Below the pieces are notes generated by a model. The model did not search any database and had not been told where the DNA came from. It saw only the letters and a list, made by a program, of their open reading frames with translations. From Chondrus crispus (taxonomy: Eukaryota; Rhodophyta; Florideophyceae; Gigartinales; Gigartinaceae), in contig NW_005178810.1 in the NCBI RefSeq assembly GCF_000350225.1, positions 471,508 through 535,507 on the forward strand: 64,000 nucleotides of DNA, written 5' to 3'. Shown here one piece after another: positions 63,695-64,000 of this stretch (positions are counted from its first letter, which is position 1; every line of letters starts with the position of its first letter). Position numbers and translations under genes: made by a program.

Positions 63695-64000
63695 CCCTCT
63701 CTTCGTAGTAGCCCCGGTTCTGTCCCCTCCTTAGCCCGATAAACGGACCCGTTCGTCTCCCTTACCGATTTAGTTTCCTTTTTCTTCCCGTCGTCCGAGC
63801 TTTCCACCCTTCGGAGTCGTCACTACTCCCTCGTCTCTGCCCCTGCGTTGGGGTGTAAGTGTCTCACAACCGAAGGGTCGGTTTGGGTGGGCTACCGTGG
63901 TAGTTACGCCGAAAGCCTCCCCAAGGACCCGACGAGGGGCTGCAATTCATCGCTGTCCTTGCCCGCTCTTCCAACACAGGTACGGGGCTTCGGCGGTCCG
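63695..64000. other. Element 3 internal sequence to the window edge
   Basis: No ORF is recognised in these last 300 bases. Like the 5938-9420 spacer of element 1 it follows the antisense ORF and precedes the expected pol end. Confidence 0.4.

Larger units (their letters stand above)
59082..64000 (-). mobile_element. 3' part of a gypsy element with antisense gene (element 3)
   Basis: It has the PPT block at 59082-59118, a 2.3-kb gene-poor spacer, then a plus-strand ORF homologous to the antisense gene of element 1. Gag and pol should lie beyond position 64000. The layout differs from element 1 because the long spacer is on the LTR side of the antisense gene. Confidence 0.85.

Noticed and set aside
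1-64000. CRISPR arrays, bacterial operons, riboswitches
   Set aside because: The gene content (CCT8 with intron, LTR retrotransposons, piggyBac) is eukaryotic and no regularly spaced short repeats were seen.

Overview
This is a nuclear eukaryotic window made mostly of transposable elements. A chaperonin subunit gene is split by one 126-bp intron with GT..AG ends, and the larger genes are otherwise intronless. LTR retrotransposons, a piggyBac-type transposon and a large transposase-like ORF fill most of the rest. The intron-poor genes and dense Ty3/gypsy elements would suit a red alga (florideophyte type), but that is an inference and no marker here proves it.

Layout. 1-1086 is the 3' end and LTR of a plus-strand Ty3/gypsy element that starts outside the window. 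2534-17474 is a complete, young minus-strand Ty3/gypsy element ("element 1"): two 672-bp LTRs differing at 6 positions, an identical 5-bp target duplication, intact gag, intact pol with chromodomain, and a long extra ORF on the opposite strand between pol and the 3' LTR. It sits inside an older ORF (5' part 17475-18274, 3' part 1846-2533) whose frame matches exactly on both sides. 18973-26473 is a second, decayed gypsy element with frameshifts in gag and pol and one recognisable LTR. 29170-29840 is an integrase/chromodomain relic.

31340-34172 is an intact piggyBac-like transposon flanked by CTAG, with a tRNA-like (SINE-like) block in its 3' untranslated part. A truncated 5' end of the same family is at 55309-55640. 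34921-35699 is a small TIR element. 37047-40673 is a 1208-aa transposase-like ORF behind a pyrimidine-rich tract. About 42180-42990 is a broken HGH1-like host gene carrying a 52-bp tandem repeat. 44661-46943 is an unknown ORF split by a solo LTR (45582-46173) with a perfect 5-bp duplication.

The host-gene island is 48583-54183: a C2 plus alpha/beta-hydrolase (lipase-like) gene on plus and the CCT theta chaperonin gene on minus, converging. From 56301 retroelement sequence returns: a probable solo LTR, a decayed small gene, then nested LTRs (58100-59081) and the 3' part of another minus-strand gypsy element ("element 3") running off the right edge.

The most notable system is the family of gypsy elements with a conserved antisense gene. 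Element 1 (3265-5937, intact, 890 aa) and element 3 (61428-63694, one frameshift) encode clearly homologous proteins, with a core of about 325 residues, a basic RKRYRDLD motif and a C-terminal coiled coil. Both are transcribed opposite to gag/pol and point away from the 3' LTR. In element 1 the polypurine-tract block is also present twice, once at the end of pol and once at the 3' LTR.
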